A stretch of DNA of 64,000 nt from Pontibacter silvestris (GCF_020907275.1 NZ_JAJJWI010000002.1:85432-149431); one strand, 5' to 3'; counted from the first letter of the stretch, positions 42,665-52,043 are shown. Numbers and translations: made by a program. The notes: generated by a model from the sequence alone, not told the origin.

Positions 42665-43636
42665 ATGAACGTAACTAATTTTTTAAAAAAGCATTACAAG
42701 CATTTCAATGCGGCCTCTGTGATAGACGCTGCAGAAGCATATAAAGTACACCTGAATGATGGTGGAAAAATGCTCATAACCTTAGCCGGCGCCATGTCTA
42801 CAGCTGAGCTGGGTATTATATTAGCAGAAATGATCCGCCAGGATAAAGTACATGCCATCTCTTGTACTGGAGCAAACCTGGAGGAAGATATCTTTAACCT
42901 GGTAGCACACGATTACTATGAGCGTGTTCCGCATTATCGTGAGCTGTCTGCCCAGGATGAGGAGGACTTGCTAAGCCGCCACATGAACCGTGTAACGGAT
43001 ACGTGTATTCCTGAAGAAGAAGCAATGCGCCGTATTGAACACACCGTACTTAAGTTCTGGCAAAAAGCTGATCAGGCTGGCGAGTCATATTTCCCGCATG
43101 AGTTCTTCTATCAGATACTTTTATCCGGTGAGTTAGAACAGTATTACCAGATTGACCCTAAAAACAGCTGGATGTTGGAGGCTGCAAAGAAAAACCTTCC
43201 AATTATTGTTCCAGGGTGGGAAGACTCTACCTTAGGTAATATTTATGCTGGTCACGTAATTAGCGGTGATATCAAGAACATACATACCGTAAAAACTGGC
43301 ATACAGTACATGATGTACCTAGCTGATTTCTATACAAATACTGCTACTGAAGAATCTAAAATTGGTTTCTTCCAAATAGGTGGTGGTATTGCTGGTGACT
43401 TCCCAATTTGTGTGGTTCCTATGCTGCACCAGGATTTACAGCGTACGAGTGTGCCACTTTGGGGATACTTTGCGCAAATTTCAGATTCTACTACCAGTTA
43501 TGGTTCTTACTCTGGCGCTGTGCCAAATGAGAAAATTACCTGGGGTAAACTTGGGAAAGACACACCTAAGTTTGTAATTGAGTCTGATGCAACTATTGTA
43601 GCACCCCTTATTTTTGCGATAGTTCTAGATATGTAA
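42665..43636 (+). CDS. deoxyhypusine synthase-family protein
   Basis: A 323-residue member of the deoxyhypusine synthase (DHS) family, which transfers the aminobutyl group of spermidine with NAD. Seen: LITLAGAMSTAELGIILAEM, SCTGANLEEDIFNLVAH, FFQIGGGIAGDF and ITWGKLGKD, the WGK containing the lysine equivalent to the catalytic Lys of human DHS, then IESDATIVAPLIFA. ATG 42665 is preferred; the frame is open back to a TTG at 42617, but homologues begin MN(V/I)TNFLKKHYKHFNA. Bacteria have no eIF5A, so the acceptor is unknown; relatives may make homospermidine. The spermidine synthase fusion at 6110 would supply its donor. Confidence 0.87.
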   Translation: MNVTNFLKKHYKHFNAASVIDAAEAYKVHLNDGGKMLITLAGAMSTAELGIILAEMIRQDKVHAISCTGANLEEDIFNLVAHDYYERVPHYRELSAQDEEDLLSRHMNRVTDTCIPEEEAMRRIEHTVLKFWQKADQAGESYFPHEFFYQILLSGELEQYYQIDPKNSWMLEAAKKNLPIIVPGWEDSTLGNIYAGHVISGDIKNIHTVKTGIQYMMYLADFYTNTATEESKIGFFQIGGGIAGDFPICVVPMLHQDLQRTSVPLWGYFAQISDSTTSYGSYSGAVPNEKITWGKLGKDTPKFVIESDATIVAPLIFAIVLDM

Positions 43637-43669
43637 TCATTTTCAGGGGAAACCTGATAAATTATAAAC

Positions 43670-43705
43670 AGCAAGGGCCGGGAATTTTTCCGGCCCTTGC
43701 TGCTT
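43670..43705. terminator. bidirectional hairpin terminator
   Basis: Stem AGCAAGGGCCGG / CCGGCCCTTGCT (43670-43682 region with 43690-43701) between the convergent DHS-like and M1 aminopeptidase genes. Confidence 0.82.
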
Positions 43706-43732
43706 TGGTGTTAATTATGGCACCCCATAAAA

Positions 43733-46327
43733 TTATTTTACATCATTGGTTAATCTTTCTGCCCTGAATACACCATCAGCAGCCTGCAAAATTTTAGCCT
43801 TCAGCTTTGGGTTATAGTTAGGGCGAGCTTCTAAAAAGTTGCGTACCACTGCTGATGCCTCAGGGCTTTGATAAGAACCAAAAGTGGCCATTAGCCAATT
43901 AGTAGGAAAGAAAATGTCACCCGTCAGCTGAATATCCTCTAAAAGCTCCAGACTTTCCTGCAGGTATTTCTCTGATGTTTCTGCACGTAAAGGATGGTGC
44001 AGATAGCTTAGAGCTGATGCAACCCAGGCCTCTTTCTCCCGGTTTTCTTCTTCCTTAAGAGAGGCAAAAAAAGCATCACGTTGTGTTACATCGGCAGATA
44101 AAGCAGGCATCAGGAACTGAAGTCTTTTCTGACGGTCAGGGTTCTGTATCCTTGTCAGCTGCTCCTGCAATATTTCGCCATCAGCATAGTCTCTTATGGC
44201 CAGTGATAAAGCAAGGGAAGTATAATCATCTTCTGTCAGTTTAACTCCTGCAGGAGCTTTTCTTGATTTCCATACCATGTAGAGCACATCCTGCGCCTCT
44301 TGTGTTAAAGCAATGCTTTGGTACGTCTTAAACAATACCTTTTTAGAGTTAGGAGCTTCTGTTTGTTGCATAGCGTTGAAAAGCTCCTTTTCGAGAGAGG
44401 CTGCGAGTTGTTTTCTCTCTTCAGGTTTTAAAAAGCTCCAGTAAATGTTGCTTATCTGCCCGGTAAGTTGCTTTAAATTCAGTTCTTCTTTCTCTTTAGA
44501 GAAGCTGGCCCTGTATAGGTCCAGAAGTTGCATTGGTTTTACAAAGCGGCCACTCAACATGTTCTCATACAGGTTTATATAAACTGCAGCCCTTGTTACA
44601 GGATCTTGTAAAGTATAAACCACCGAAAGCATTTTTTCATCTATAGGAAATAAACCATAGCCCTGACCTGTAGAGTTGAATAACATAAAAGAAGGAGCTG
44701 GCTTACCTACGGCTTCTTCTATGCTTATTTGCTTCCCGTTCATATTTACCGTTAGTTCTTCCACATGGTCGGGGTAAACTAGTGCTACTTCAAATAACTG
44801 TGGCCATATTTTGTCAGAGCCGTCTTCTCCTTTTTGAGAAAAGCGGAGTTGGGTAATTCTGTTATCATCGGTTTCAAGTTGATAGTTTATAACAGGCCTT
44901 CCTGGCTCATTAACCCAAACCTGATTCCATGATTCCAAATCGGCAGGTGTGTGGGCATCCATGATTGCTATGAGGTCAGGCCAGGTAGCGTTTCCGTAAG
45001 CGTACTCCTTAAGGTATTCCCGTAGACCTTGTCTAAACTCATCTTCTCCCATCAATCGCTCTAACTGTCGCATTACAATAGGAGCTTTATGATATATAAT
45101 GCTGCCATACATTGTGCCAGCGTCCTGCAGGTTATCTAGTTGCTGACGGATAGGGTTAGCACCTGCTGTGCGATCTACACCATAGGCAGCAGGGAAATGA
45201 TCTAGTACAAACTTCAGGTCATAGTTTGACTCGGCTAAAGATACCTGAGTAATTTTATCAGCCATAAAATTAGCAAAGACCTCCTTCATCCAAACATCAT
45301 TAAACCATTGCATGGTAACCAGGTCACCAAACCACATATGTGCTGTTTCATGCGAGATAAGGCTGGAACGGGATACTTTCTGATCTTTGGTGGCGCCTTC
45401 GTCTAAGAAAAGACTGGACGCTTTATATTGTATAGCACCCACATGCTCCATGCCGCCATACTGAAAATCAGGAATAGCTACAAAATCAAACTTCTTGAAA
45501 GGGTATGGAATCTGTGTATAGTCCTGCATGAAAGCAAGCGCATCCTGATGGATCTTGAAGATGGGGAGTATACTTTCCTTTATTTTGCTGGAGTCAGTTT
45601 CTCTGTGGTAAAAGTTCATAGTTCTACCGCCTGCCTCCTTTGTTACACGATCAAATTTCCCGGCTGCAAAAGCAAACAGGTAAGTGCTGATGGTATCTGA
45701 AGTTTGATACTGATATGTCTTGTTATTACCTGCTAAAGAAGAGTCCTGTAAAGGGGCGTTGGCTAGCGCTGACCATTCTTTCGGAATAGTTAAGGACAGT
45801 TTAAAAGTTGCTTTTAAGTTAGGCTGATCAAAAGCAGGAAAAACAGTACGTGCTCTGTCAGGAACAAGTAATGTGTAAAGATAATCTTCATTACGGTTAA
45901 GGGAAAGATCTCCTGCAATAAATGTTATCGCTATCTGATTCTTACCCTCTTTCAGGTGTTCTGGTGAGATTAAGATATGCTCATTTTCAAATACAACAGG
46001 TATCTCTTTTCGGTTTATAGACATTTGTTGTATATGCTCTCTCTTCTCTTTAAAATCGATCTGTAGGGGCTGATTATTTTCCAGAAGATTAAACGTAATA
46101 GTTTCTGCAGCAAGGATCGGTTCTTGTTTCTGTGCCGGGACATTCAGGTTTATATCATAAGCTACCTGGCGAAGCACAGCCTTACGGTATTCGGCTAACG
46201 TTTTAGAAACTCCGGTTTCTACTGGAAGCGACTCAGATTCTGTAAGTTTAGTGCTACAAGACAAGGTAGAAGAAAGCAAAAGAGCTGTAATGCCTGCTTT
46301 TAAGGGTGAAATTTTTGTTCTTTTCAT
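43733..46327 (-). CDS. M1-family aminopeptidase, lipoprotein
   Basis: Zinc aminopeptidase of 864 residues with a lipoprotein leader (ITALLLSSTLSCS), so probably periplasmic or surface-anchored. The catalytic site is HETAHMWFGDL, with the third zinc ligand in VWMKEVFANFM. The substrate N-terminus-binding motif reads GGMEH rather than the usual G-x-M-E-N. A long alpha-helical C-terminal domain completes the ERAP-like layout. It likely releases amino acids from peptides in the periplasm, alongside the M2 peptidase elsewhere in the window. Transcribed alone. Confidence 0.92.
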   Translation of the reverse strand: MKRTKISPLKAGITALLLSSTLSCSTKLTESESLPVETGVSKTLAEYRKAVLRQVAYDINLNVPAQKQEPILAAETITFNLLENNQPLQIDFKEKREHIQQMSINRKEIPVVFENEHILISPEHLKEGKNQIAITFIAGDLSLNRNEDYLYTLLVPDRARTVFPAFDQPNLKATFKLSLTIPKEWSALANAPLQDSSLAGNNKTYQYQTSDTISTYLFAFAAGKFDRVTKEAGGRTMNFYHRETDSSKIKESILPIFKIHQDALAFMQDYTQIPYPFKKFDFVAIPDFQYGGMEHVGAIQYKASSLFLDEGATKDQKVSRSSLISHETAHMWFGDLVTMQWFNDVWMKEVFANFMADKITQVSLAESNYDLKFVLDHFPAAYGVDRTAGANPIRQQLDNLQDAGTMYGSIIYHKAPIVMRQLERLMGEDEFRQGLREYLKEYAYGNATWPDLIAIMDAHTPADLESWNQVWVNEPGRPVINYQLETDDNRITQLRFSQKGEDGSDKIWPQLFEVALVYPDHVEELTVNMNGKQISIEEAVGKPAPSFMLFNSTGQGYGLFPIDEKMLSVVYTLQDPVTRAAVYINLYENMLSGRFVKPMQLLDLYRASFSKEKEELNLKQLTGQISNIYWSFLKPEERKQLAASLEKELFNAMQQTEAPNSKKVLFKTYQSIALTQEAQDVLYMVWKSRKAPAGVKLTEDDYTSLALSLAIRDYADGEILQEQLTRIQNPDRQKRLQFLMPALSADVTQRDAFFASLKEEENREKEAWVASALSYLHHPLRAETSEKYLQESLELLEDIQLTGDIFFPTNWLMATFGSYQSPEASAVVRNFLEARPNYNPKLKAKILQAADGVFRAERLTNDVK

Positions 46328-46416
46328 TTATTAGCTAATAATTCAATAGCAGCAAATAAATATAGACATCAGATGTTAGATTTTAAAATTATGAACTTAA
46401 TAGGGGAGAGCTTCAT

Positions 46417-46452
46417 AATAAAAGGCCAGCCAATAAGGGCTGGCCTTTTATT
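46417..46452 (-). terminator. terminator between katE and the M1 aminopeptidase gene
   Basis: Perfect 15-bp stem (46417-46431 with 46438-46452, core AAAAGGCCAGCC / GGCTGGCCTTTT), 6-base loop, about 55 bp past the katE stop. Confidence 0.88.
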
Positions 46453-46505
46453 ATTATTTTGGGTATAAAACATTAAGAACGAATGTCATCACTAATAAAA
46501 ATTTA

Positions 46506-48722
46506 CTAGGAAGGTACCATAGATTTTTCTTCTCGGTTCCAGTGGCGATGTTTTTTTATAGCTTCAATAAACTGGCTGGCAAACTCATCAGCATCCGCCT
46601 CTTTTCCAGCTGTAACAACTCCTTTGTCTGAGATTACTTTTTCAGAGGATTTATCCGCAAAGTCTATTCCTATAACTTCTGCTTTCTGTAACAGAGCGAT
46701 TCCGTTTCCTGATGTGGCTATGGCCTTACAATGTTTAAATGCTTCATTTACAAAATGTACGGCATCTCCTTCTTTTAATAGTGCCTCTATACTCTTTTCT
46801 CCTTCAGGAATATAAATAGCATCATACATAATAGAGCCTGTGGTAATGTGGCTCTTATCAGTCTCTATTTCTTCTCCTGTACTGGATTTACGCATGCCAT
46901 GGAATTTAGAAACTATTTTAGCATGTGCACCAGCCTCTTTTAACGCCTGCTTTACCTGTACTACTTCACAATAGTCATAGCCATCTTCTAACAGTATTGC
47001 TACCTTTCTTGATTTTGCAGTCTCTATTTTGTTTTTCTCCATACTTACAAAGCTTGTCTCTTTCACAGACTTACCATCCTTTATTTTCCTTGAGGCATCG
47101 TTATCTTCATAATGTCCCGTAGATTTCTGATCAAAGTCTTTTGGTACTTCAACACCGATTCCTTCAGCAACCCTTTGAGCAAAATCCATTGAAACTTTTG
47201 AAAAATGCCCTACCATTCGCTGCCTGATTTCTTTTGACATTACCTTACCTAATTCAAAGTGGGCTGCCTTTACAATATGTTTCTTTTCCGGCTCTGTCAT
47301 TGAATTCCAGAACAAAGTAGCTTGGCTATAATGATCGTTAAAGCTTTCGCTGCGGGCACGAACCTTTTGTCCTTCTACTTTCTCCATATAGTGTACATAA
47401 GCACCTTTGTTTTCAGGAGCCATCATGGGGCAGCCATTACCTAAGGAGTTAGGCCAGTAATTCACTTTCCCTTTATTAATGGTCTGACGCATAAAACCTG
47501 CTCCTTGGTGATTATGAACCAGACTTACAGGACGATTAATAGGAACCTCTCCAAAGTTTGCACTGTTAAAACGGTTTATCTGTGTATCAATGTAGGAGAA
47601 AAGGCGACCCTGAAGTAGTGGATCATTTGTTACATCGATACCTGGTATCAGGTTACCCGGGTGAAAAGCTACCTGTTCTGTTTCTGCAAAGAAATTGTCC
47701 GGGTTACGGTTTAAGATCATTTTGCCTATTGGGCGTAGCGGCACTAATTCTTCAGGAATAATCTTTGTCGCGTCCAGCAGGTCGAAGTTAAACTTAAATT
47801 CATCCTCTTCTTCCACAATCTGAACGTTTAGCTCAAATTCAGGATAATCGCCCATTTCAATAGCTTCCCACAGGTCGCGACGAAGCCAGTCAGGGTCTTT
47901 ACCGGCTAGCTTCTGTGCCTCGTCCCACACTAATGAATGAGAGCCAAGCTTGGAGCGCCAATGGAACTTCACAAACCGCCCTTTGCCTGCTTCGTTCACA
48001 AAGCGGAAGGTATGTACTCCAAAGCCATCCATCATCCTAAAGCTGCGTGGTATGCCGCGGTCAGAAAGTAACCACAAAATCATGTGATTGATTTCAGGCA
48101 TTAGGGAAGCGAAGTCCCAGAATGTATCATGTGCAGCTGATGCCTGTGGCATTTCATTATCAGGGTCAGGCTTAATAGAATGCACCAGGTCGGCAAACTT
48201 ATTGGCATCCTGAATGAAGAATACTGGAATGTTGTTTCCCACCAGATCATAGTTGCCTTGCTCAGTGTAAAATTTGGTGGCAAAGCCTCTCACATCTCTT
48301 ACGGTGTCTGCAGACCCTCTGGAACCTACTACTGTGGAAAAACGCACAAAAACCGGAGTCTTTGTATTTGGGTCCGTCAGGAATTTTGCCTTTGTAAAGT
48401 CTGCCATAGAATTATCATAAGGCTGAAAATATCCATGTGCTCCTGATCCTCGCGCATGTACCACGCGTTCAGGAATTGACTCATGGTCAAAATGAGTCAT
48501 TTTTTCACGAAAGTGAAAGTCTTCCATTAATAAAGGACCACGGGAACCTGCTTTCAGAGAGTCGTCTGTATGGCTGATTCGAACTCCTTGATCAGTAGTC
48601 ATGTACTGATCCTGTGGATTTTCTCTGAAGTCTTCCAGTTGGCGATTCTTGCTACTCTCGTCCACACTTGAGGAATTACTAGAACGTTGGTTAGGACTGT
48701 CGTTGTTTTCCATGCTTTTCAT
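46506..48722 (-). CDS. katE: large-subunit catalase (HPII/KatE type)
   Basis: Heme catalase of 738 residues that destroys hydrogen peroxide. The catalytic His89 is in ERVVHARGSGAHGYF, followed by VRFSTVVGSRGSADTVRDVRG and the proximal heme Tyr region RLFSYIDTQINRF. The C-terminal 150 residues form the flavodoxin/DJ-1-like domain that marks the large-subunit clade (KVAILLEDGYDYCEVVQVKQAL). The N-terminal 30 residues are Ser/Asn-rich and low complexity. A start at M4 is possible. It is monocistronic; a perfect 18-bp palindrome lies 72 bp upstream. Confidence 0.95.
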   Translation of the reverse strand: MKSMENNDSPNQRSSNSSSVDESSKNRQLEDFRENPQDQYMTTDQGVRISHTDDSLKAGSRGPLLMEDFHFREKMTHFDHESIPERVVHARGSGAHGYFQPYDNSMADFTKAKFLTDPNTKTPVFVRFSTVVGSRGSADTVRDVRGFATKFYTEQGNYDLVGNNIPVFFIQDANKFADLVHSIKPDPDNEMPQASAAHDTFWDFASLMPEINHMILWLLSDRGIPRSFRMMDGFGVHTFRFVNEAGKGRFVKFHWRSKLGSHSLVWDEAQKLAGKDPDWLRRDLWEAIEMGDYPEFELNVQIVEEEDEFKFNFDLLDATKIIPEELVPLRPIGKMILNRNPDNFFAETEQVAFHPGNLIPGIDVTNDPLLQGRLFSYIDTQINRFNSANFGEVPINRPVSLVHNHQGAGFMRQTINKGKVNYWPNSLGNGCPMMAPENKGAYVHYMEKVEGQKVRARSESFNDHYSQATLFWNSMTEPEKKHIVKAAHFELGKVMSKEIRQRMVGHFSKVSMDFAQRVAEGIGVEVPKDFDQKSTGHYEDNDASRKIKDGKSVKETSFVSMEKNKIETAKSRKVAILLEDGYDYCEVVQVKQALKEAGAHAKIVSKFHGMRKSSTGEEIETDKSHITTGSIMYDAIYIPEGEKSIEALLKEGDAVHFVNEAFKHCKAIATSGNGIALLQKAEVIGIDFADKSSEKVISDKGVVTAGKEADADEFASQFIEAIKKHRHWNREEKSMVPS

Positions 48723-48794
48723 ATCAATGTTTTTCTAACTGTAGATACTAAATGATCTGTTTTATATCAGGTTCTTCTTTGGTGAAGCTGTTGT

Positions 48795-48812
48795 ATAACT
48801 TTTAAAAGTTAT
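48795..48812. promoter_or_regulatory. perfect 18-bp palindrome upstream of katE (possible operator)
   Basis: ATAACTTTTAAAAGTTAT is an exact palindrome 72 bp before the katE start. Its size suits a dimeric regulator, but AT-rich sequence makes chance palindromes common and I know no matching consensus. Confidence 0.35.
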
Positions 48813-49106
48813 GTTGTAATTATACTGCAGAGTGGCTTTGTTTAGTACGCTTACTTGTATAGTTTGTTAGAAAATGAACTTGTAAATTAGATTAAAATAA
48901 GATTAAGTTAAATTTGATCTTTAGCTTTATACTTAATTATGCTTTAGTAAGAATGATGAGGAACAACCTTATGAAGTATTATAGATGCATTAATAAGCCT
49001 TGTTATATAGAAGGATTATTGGCTCTTCTTAAGAAGGAGTTTACAGGACTTAACAGTTTTTAGTAAGTCAGTGAATTGCACTAATTTTTTGTAAATAATT
49101 TAAACA

Positions 49107-49129
49107 TCTGCTGTTGTAATAACAGCAGA
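49107..49129 (-). terminator. possible terminator of the 2'-5' RNA ligase-like gene
   Basis: A 9-bp stem TCTGCTGTT / AACAGCAGA with a 5-base loop, 69 bp past the stop. On the minus strand it is followed by a T-rich but not pure T tract. Confidence 0.45.
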
Positions 49130-49197
49130 ACTAGTAATACATTATGCTAATCAGAATGGGGTAGAATTTTACTTGTTGTTAACACTTAGAGTGATTA

Positions 49198-49749
49198 TTA
49201 ACTGATTAGTTCAGGTCTGCCAAATCTGAATTCTTCTTCTTTTAAAAAATAGTCGCCACACTTTTGCAGAATGGTAAGGTTATCTAAAGTAATGTCCCAG
49301 TTAAAGTTGTACTGGCAAAGAAAGGCAAGCACTGGTCCAAGAATTTCCGGAGTTGTATCGCCCAAAGCAAGCGAAATGTGTGGTAGCCACAAGTTAGGGT
49401 TATAGTAGACACCCATCTCCAGGCTCATTTCTGAAACGTCGCGGTGGAGGGTTGCGTGCAGTTGGTTAAGCGCCTGTGTTCGTAAAACTGGAATATAAAT
49501 CACAGGGTTAGGTCCTGGAAATACACCCAAACCAGTTGTTCTAATGTTAAAGTTTCTGGTTTCCAGACACGTATTCTCCAAGTACTGTTTTAACTCTTCC
49601 TCATCAGGGACTTCAGCAGTAAAAAGGGTCAAATGCGGGTACGGCGTAATCTTTACACCGTTAAGCCCGAATCGCTTGTCAAGCTGTTCAGTAAGTTCCG
49701 ATACACGTTCTGTATGAATTTTATCAAGAAGCGAAGTAACCGCAATCAT
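49198..49749 (-). CDS. 2'-5' RNA ligase / cyclic phosphodiesterase-family protein
   Basis: A 183-residue 2H-phosphoesterase. The two His-x-Thr/Ser motifs are PHLTLF (near residue 39) and PHISLAL (near 123), which frame the active site of this superfamily. Members cleave or join 2',5' or 2',3'-cyclic phosphates of RNA; the physiological role in Bacteroidota is unknown. It is transcribed divergently from the ABC-F gene, with no operon partners. Confidence 0.85.
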   Translation of the reverse strand: MIAVTSLLDKIHTERVSELTEQLDKRFGLNGVKITPYPHLTLFTAEVPDEEELKQYLENTCLETRNFNIRTTGLGVFPGPNPVIYIPVLRTQALNQLHATLHRDVSEMSLEMGVYYNPNLWLPHISLALGDTTPEILGPVLAFLCQYNFNWDITLDNLTILQKCGDYFLKEEEFRFGRPELIS

Positions 49750-49892
49750 AATATATAGCTGTTAATACCAATACTTGTTAATTGTCTGCACTGGTTTTAC
49801 ATGCACAAATGTAAAAAAACGTGTTAAAACACATTTAGTTTTCACTGTCCTCAGTTGAAACTAATAGGCTCGAATAGCTTGGCTCTACAACT

Positions 49893-49933
49893 TTCTTTCA
49901 TAAAGCTGATATTTTATCAGCTTTATGAAAGAA
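49893..49933. repeat. perfect 19-bp inverted repeat (hairpin) in a divergent intergenic region
   Basis: Arms 49893-49911 and 49915-49933 are exact complements around a TTT loop (core CATAAAGCTGATA). It looks like a terminator, yet both neighbouring genes start, not end, on either side. It may end an unannotated small transcript. Confidence 0.75.
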
Positions 49934-50043
49934 TAATTTAATTAAATTAAAAGATAGCTAGCACTTTGTCAATTGTTTTGGGGTTTATATTATAGGCATT
50001 GGAGGCAAAACTTTCAAAAGATGCCATTCATTTAAAATTATAG

Positions 50044-50069
50044 TAACTTTGTTGTTTACTGTAGTAAAC
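50044..50069 (+). promoter_or_regulatory. possible -7 element and operator-like inverted repeat before the ABC-F gene
   Basis: TAACTTTG (50044-50051) fits TAnnTTTG. Immediately downstream, GTTTACT gt AGTAAAC (50054-50069) is a perfect 7-bp inverted repeat ending 7 bp before the ATG. It would cover the transcription start and the ribosome-binding area. No clear -33 TTTG. Confidence 0.4.
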
Positions 50070-50076
50070 GTATTGC

Positions 50077-52008
50077 ATGATATCCATTAATAATCTTGAT
50101 TTTCATTTTGGCAGCCGCCCCATGTATGAGGATGCCAATCTGCATATAAAGCCTAAAGATAAGATAGCCCTTATCGGTTTAAACGGTACAGGTAAATCTA
50201 CCTTGCTGCGTATTATTGTAGGGGAGTATAAACCTGATGGTGGCAGCATTCAGATGAGTAAGGAAACCACTATTGGCTTTTTGAACCAGGACTTGCTAAG
50301 CTATGAAACCCATGAGAGTATCCTCTCTGTGGCCATGCAGGCTTTTGAAGAAGCGGTAAATTTGCAAAAGGAAATTGACCAGGTGCTGGTGGAGTTTGAG
50401 AATAACTATCGTGATGAGTTGGTGGACAAACTGGCGCATCTGCAGGAGCGGTTTGAGGTGTTGGGCGGTTACACCATGCAGGCTGATGCTGAGGCTATAC
50501 TGGAAGGCTTAGGTTTTAGTACAGAGGAATTGCAGCAACCATTAGCTTCTTTCTCTGGAGGATGGCGTATGCGAGTAATGCTTGCTAAGATTCTTTTGCA
50601 AAAGCCTTCGCTACTTTTGCTGGATGAGCCAACGAACCACCTGGACTTGCCATCCATTAAGTGGCTGGAGTCTTACCTGGAGCGTTTCGAAGGAGCAGTG
50701 GTTATTGTGTCGCACGATAGAGAGTTCCTGGACAGGACGACCAACATTACCGTAGAAGTATCGAATAGCAAACTGAATTTGTATGCTGGTAATTATAGCT
50801 TTTATGTAGAAGAGAAGGAATTGCGGAACGAGATACAGAAAGGAGCTTATGAAAATCAGCAGGCACAGATACGACAGGCAGAGCGATTTATTGAGCGTTT
50901 TAAAGCTAAAGCCACAAAAGCAAAGCAGGCGCAAAGCCGCCAGAAAATGCTGGACCGCATGGATCGCATAGACGATGTGGCTCCGGATGCGGCTAAAGTG
51001 AATTTTAGTTTTAAATTTAATACACAGCCAGGCCGCTACATTCTTCGCCTCGAGCATATGAGTAAGAGCTACGGAGATAAAGTTATTTTCAAAAATACCA
51101 ATGTGCACATAGAACGTGGTGACAAGATCGCCCTAGTCGGTGCTAATGGTAAAGGTAAATCTACTTTGCTGCGTATTATTGCCGGAACGGAGCCTATCAA
51201 AGGAAATCGTGAACTGGGTCACAATGTCATTCTGTCTTTCTACGCGCAGCACCAACTGGAGTCGCTTAATGTAGAAAATGAAATGCTACAGGAACTGCAG
51301 CAGGCAGGTTCTAATAAGACAGAAGTAGAACTTCGTACTTTATTAGGCTCTTTCCTTTTTACTGGTGATACAGTATTTAAGAAGATTAAGGTGCTTTCTG
51401 GAGGGGAGAAGAGTAGGGTGGCCTTGGCTAAAACGCTTATTTCAGAAGCAAACTTTCTGATGCTGGATGAGCCAACCAACCACCTTGATATGCAGTCGGT
51501 TAATATTCTTATTCAGGCACTGGAACAATATGAAGGTACTTTTGTAGTTATTTCCCACGACCGTTATTTTGTAGAGAATGTGGCTACAAAAATCTGGTAT
51601 ATAGAGGATTATCAGTTAAAAGAGTATCCTGGCACATATGCCGAGTATGAGCTGTTTATGGATAAACGGGAGAAAGAGGAAAAGAAAGCAGCTGCTAATA
51701 CGCCGGTTCCTAAGCAGGATGAGCCAAAACAACAACGTGAGAAAAGTGAACTTTCGCAACTTTCCAATCAGTTAAAGCAGGTTAACAGGCAGATAAAAGA
51801 TGCAGAGAATGAAGTACAAAAGCTGGAACAGAAATTAGCCAATCTGGAAACTGAAATCGCTGACCCTAAAATATATGGTGATGTAACACTCCTGCAAGAA
51901 AAAACAGAGGCTTTTGACGCTGTTAAGAAAGAACTGGATGTTGTAACAAAAAAATGGGAGAGCCTGATGCTGGAAGTTGAGGAATTGGAAGAAAAGATGG
52001 CTGATTAA
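50077..52008 (+). CDS. ABC-F family ATPase
   Basis: Soluble protein with two ABC ATPase domains and no membrane segment, 643 residues. Walker A motifs: GLNGTGKSTLL (about 34-44) and GANGKGKSTLL. ABC signatures: FSGGWRMRVMLAK and LSGGEKSRVALAK. Walker B: LLLLDEPTNHLD and FLMLDEPTNHLD. Between the domains lies the basic interdomain linker (FIERFKAKATKAKQAQSRQKM) that contacts the ribosome in ABC-F factors. A C-terminal coiled coil (about 545-640) follows, as in Uup/YdiF-type members. It probably resolves stalled ribosomes or assists translation; antibiotic protection is possible but not indicated. Confidence 0.92.
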   Translation: MISINNLDFHFGSRPMYEDANLHIKPKDKIALIGLNGTGKSTLLRIIVGEYKPDGGSIQMSKETTIGFLNQDLLSYETHESILSVAMQAFEEAVNLQKEIDQVLVEFENNYRDELVDKLAHLQERFEVLGGYTMQADAEAILEGLGFSTEELQQPLASFSGGWRMRVMLAKILLQKPSLLLLDEPTNHLDLPSIKWLESYLERFEGAVVIVSHDREFLDRTTNITVEVSNSKLNLYAGNYSFYVEEKELRNEIQKGAYENQQAQIRQAERFIERFKAKATKAKQAQSRQKMLDRMDRIDDVAPDAAKVNFSFKFNTQPGRYILRLEHMSKSYGDKVIFKNTNVHIERGDKIALVGANGKGKSTLLRIIAGTEPIKGNRELGHNVILSFYAQHQLESLNVENEMLQELQQAGSNKTEVELRTLLGSFLFTGDTVFKKIKVLSGGEKSRVALAKTLISEANFLMLDEPTNHLDMQSVNILIQALEQYEGTFVVISHDRYFVENVATKIWYIEDYQLKEYPGTYAEYELFMDKREKEEKKAAANTPVPKQDEPKQQREKSELSQLSNQLKQVNRQIKDAENEVQKLEQKLANLETEIADPKIYGDVTLLQEKTEAFDAVKKELDVVTKKWESLMLEVEELEEKMAD

Positions 52009-52043
52009 TCTGAGCTATAATATTCCTTCTTTATTTCATCTTT

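Larger units (their letters stand above)
48723..49197. other. 475-bp AT-rich region between the 2'-5' ligase gene and katE
   Basis: No coding frame is seen. It holds the presumed katE promoter, the palindrome at 48795-48812 and the hairpin at 49107-49129. Confidence 0.45.
49750..50076. other. 327-bp divergent intergenic region with strong hairpin and inverted repeat
   Basis: No coding frame is seen. It contains a perfect 19-bp hairpin (49893-49933), a TAnnTTTG box for the ABC-F gene (50044-50051) with an adjacent inverted repeat, and a CAAATGTA box (49806-49813), the reverse of TAnnTTTG, that could drive the ligase-like gene. Confidence 0.45.
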
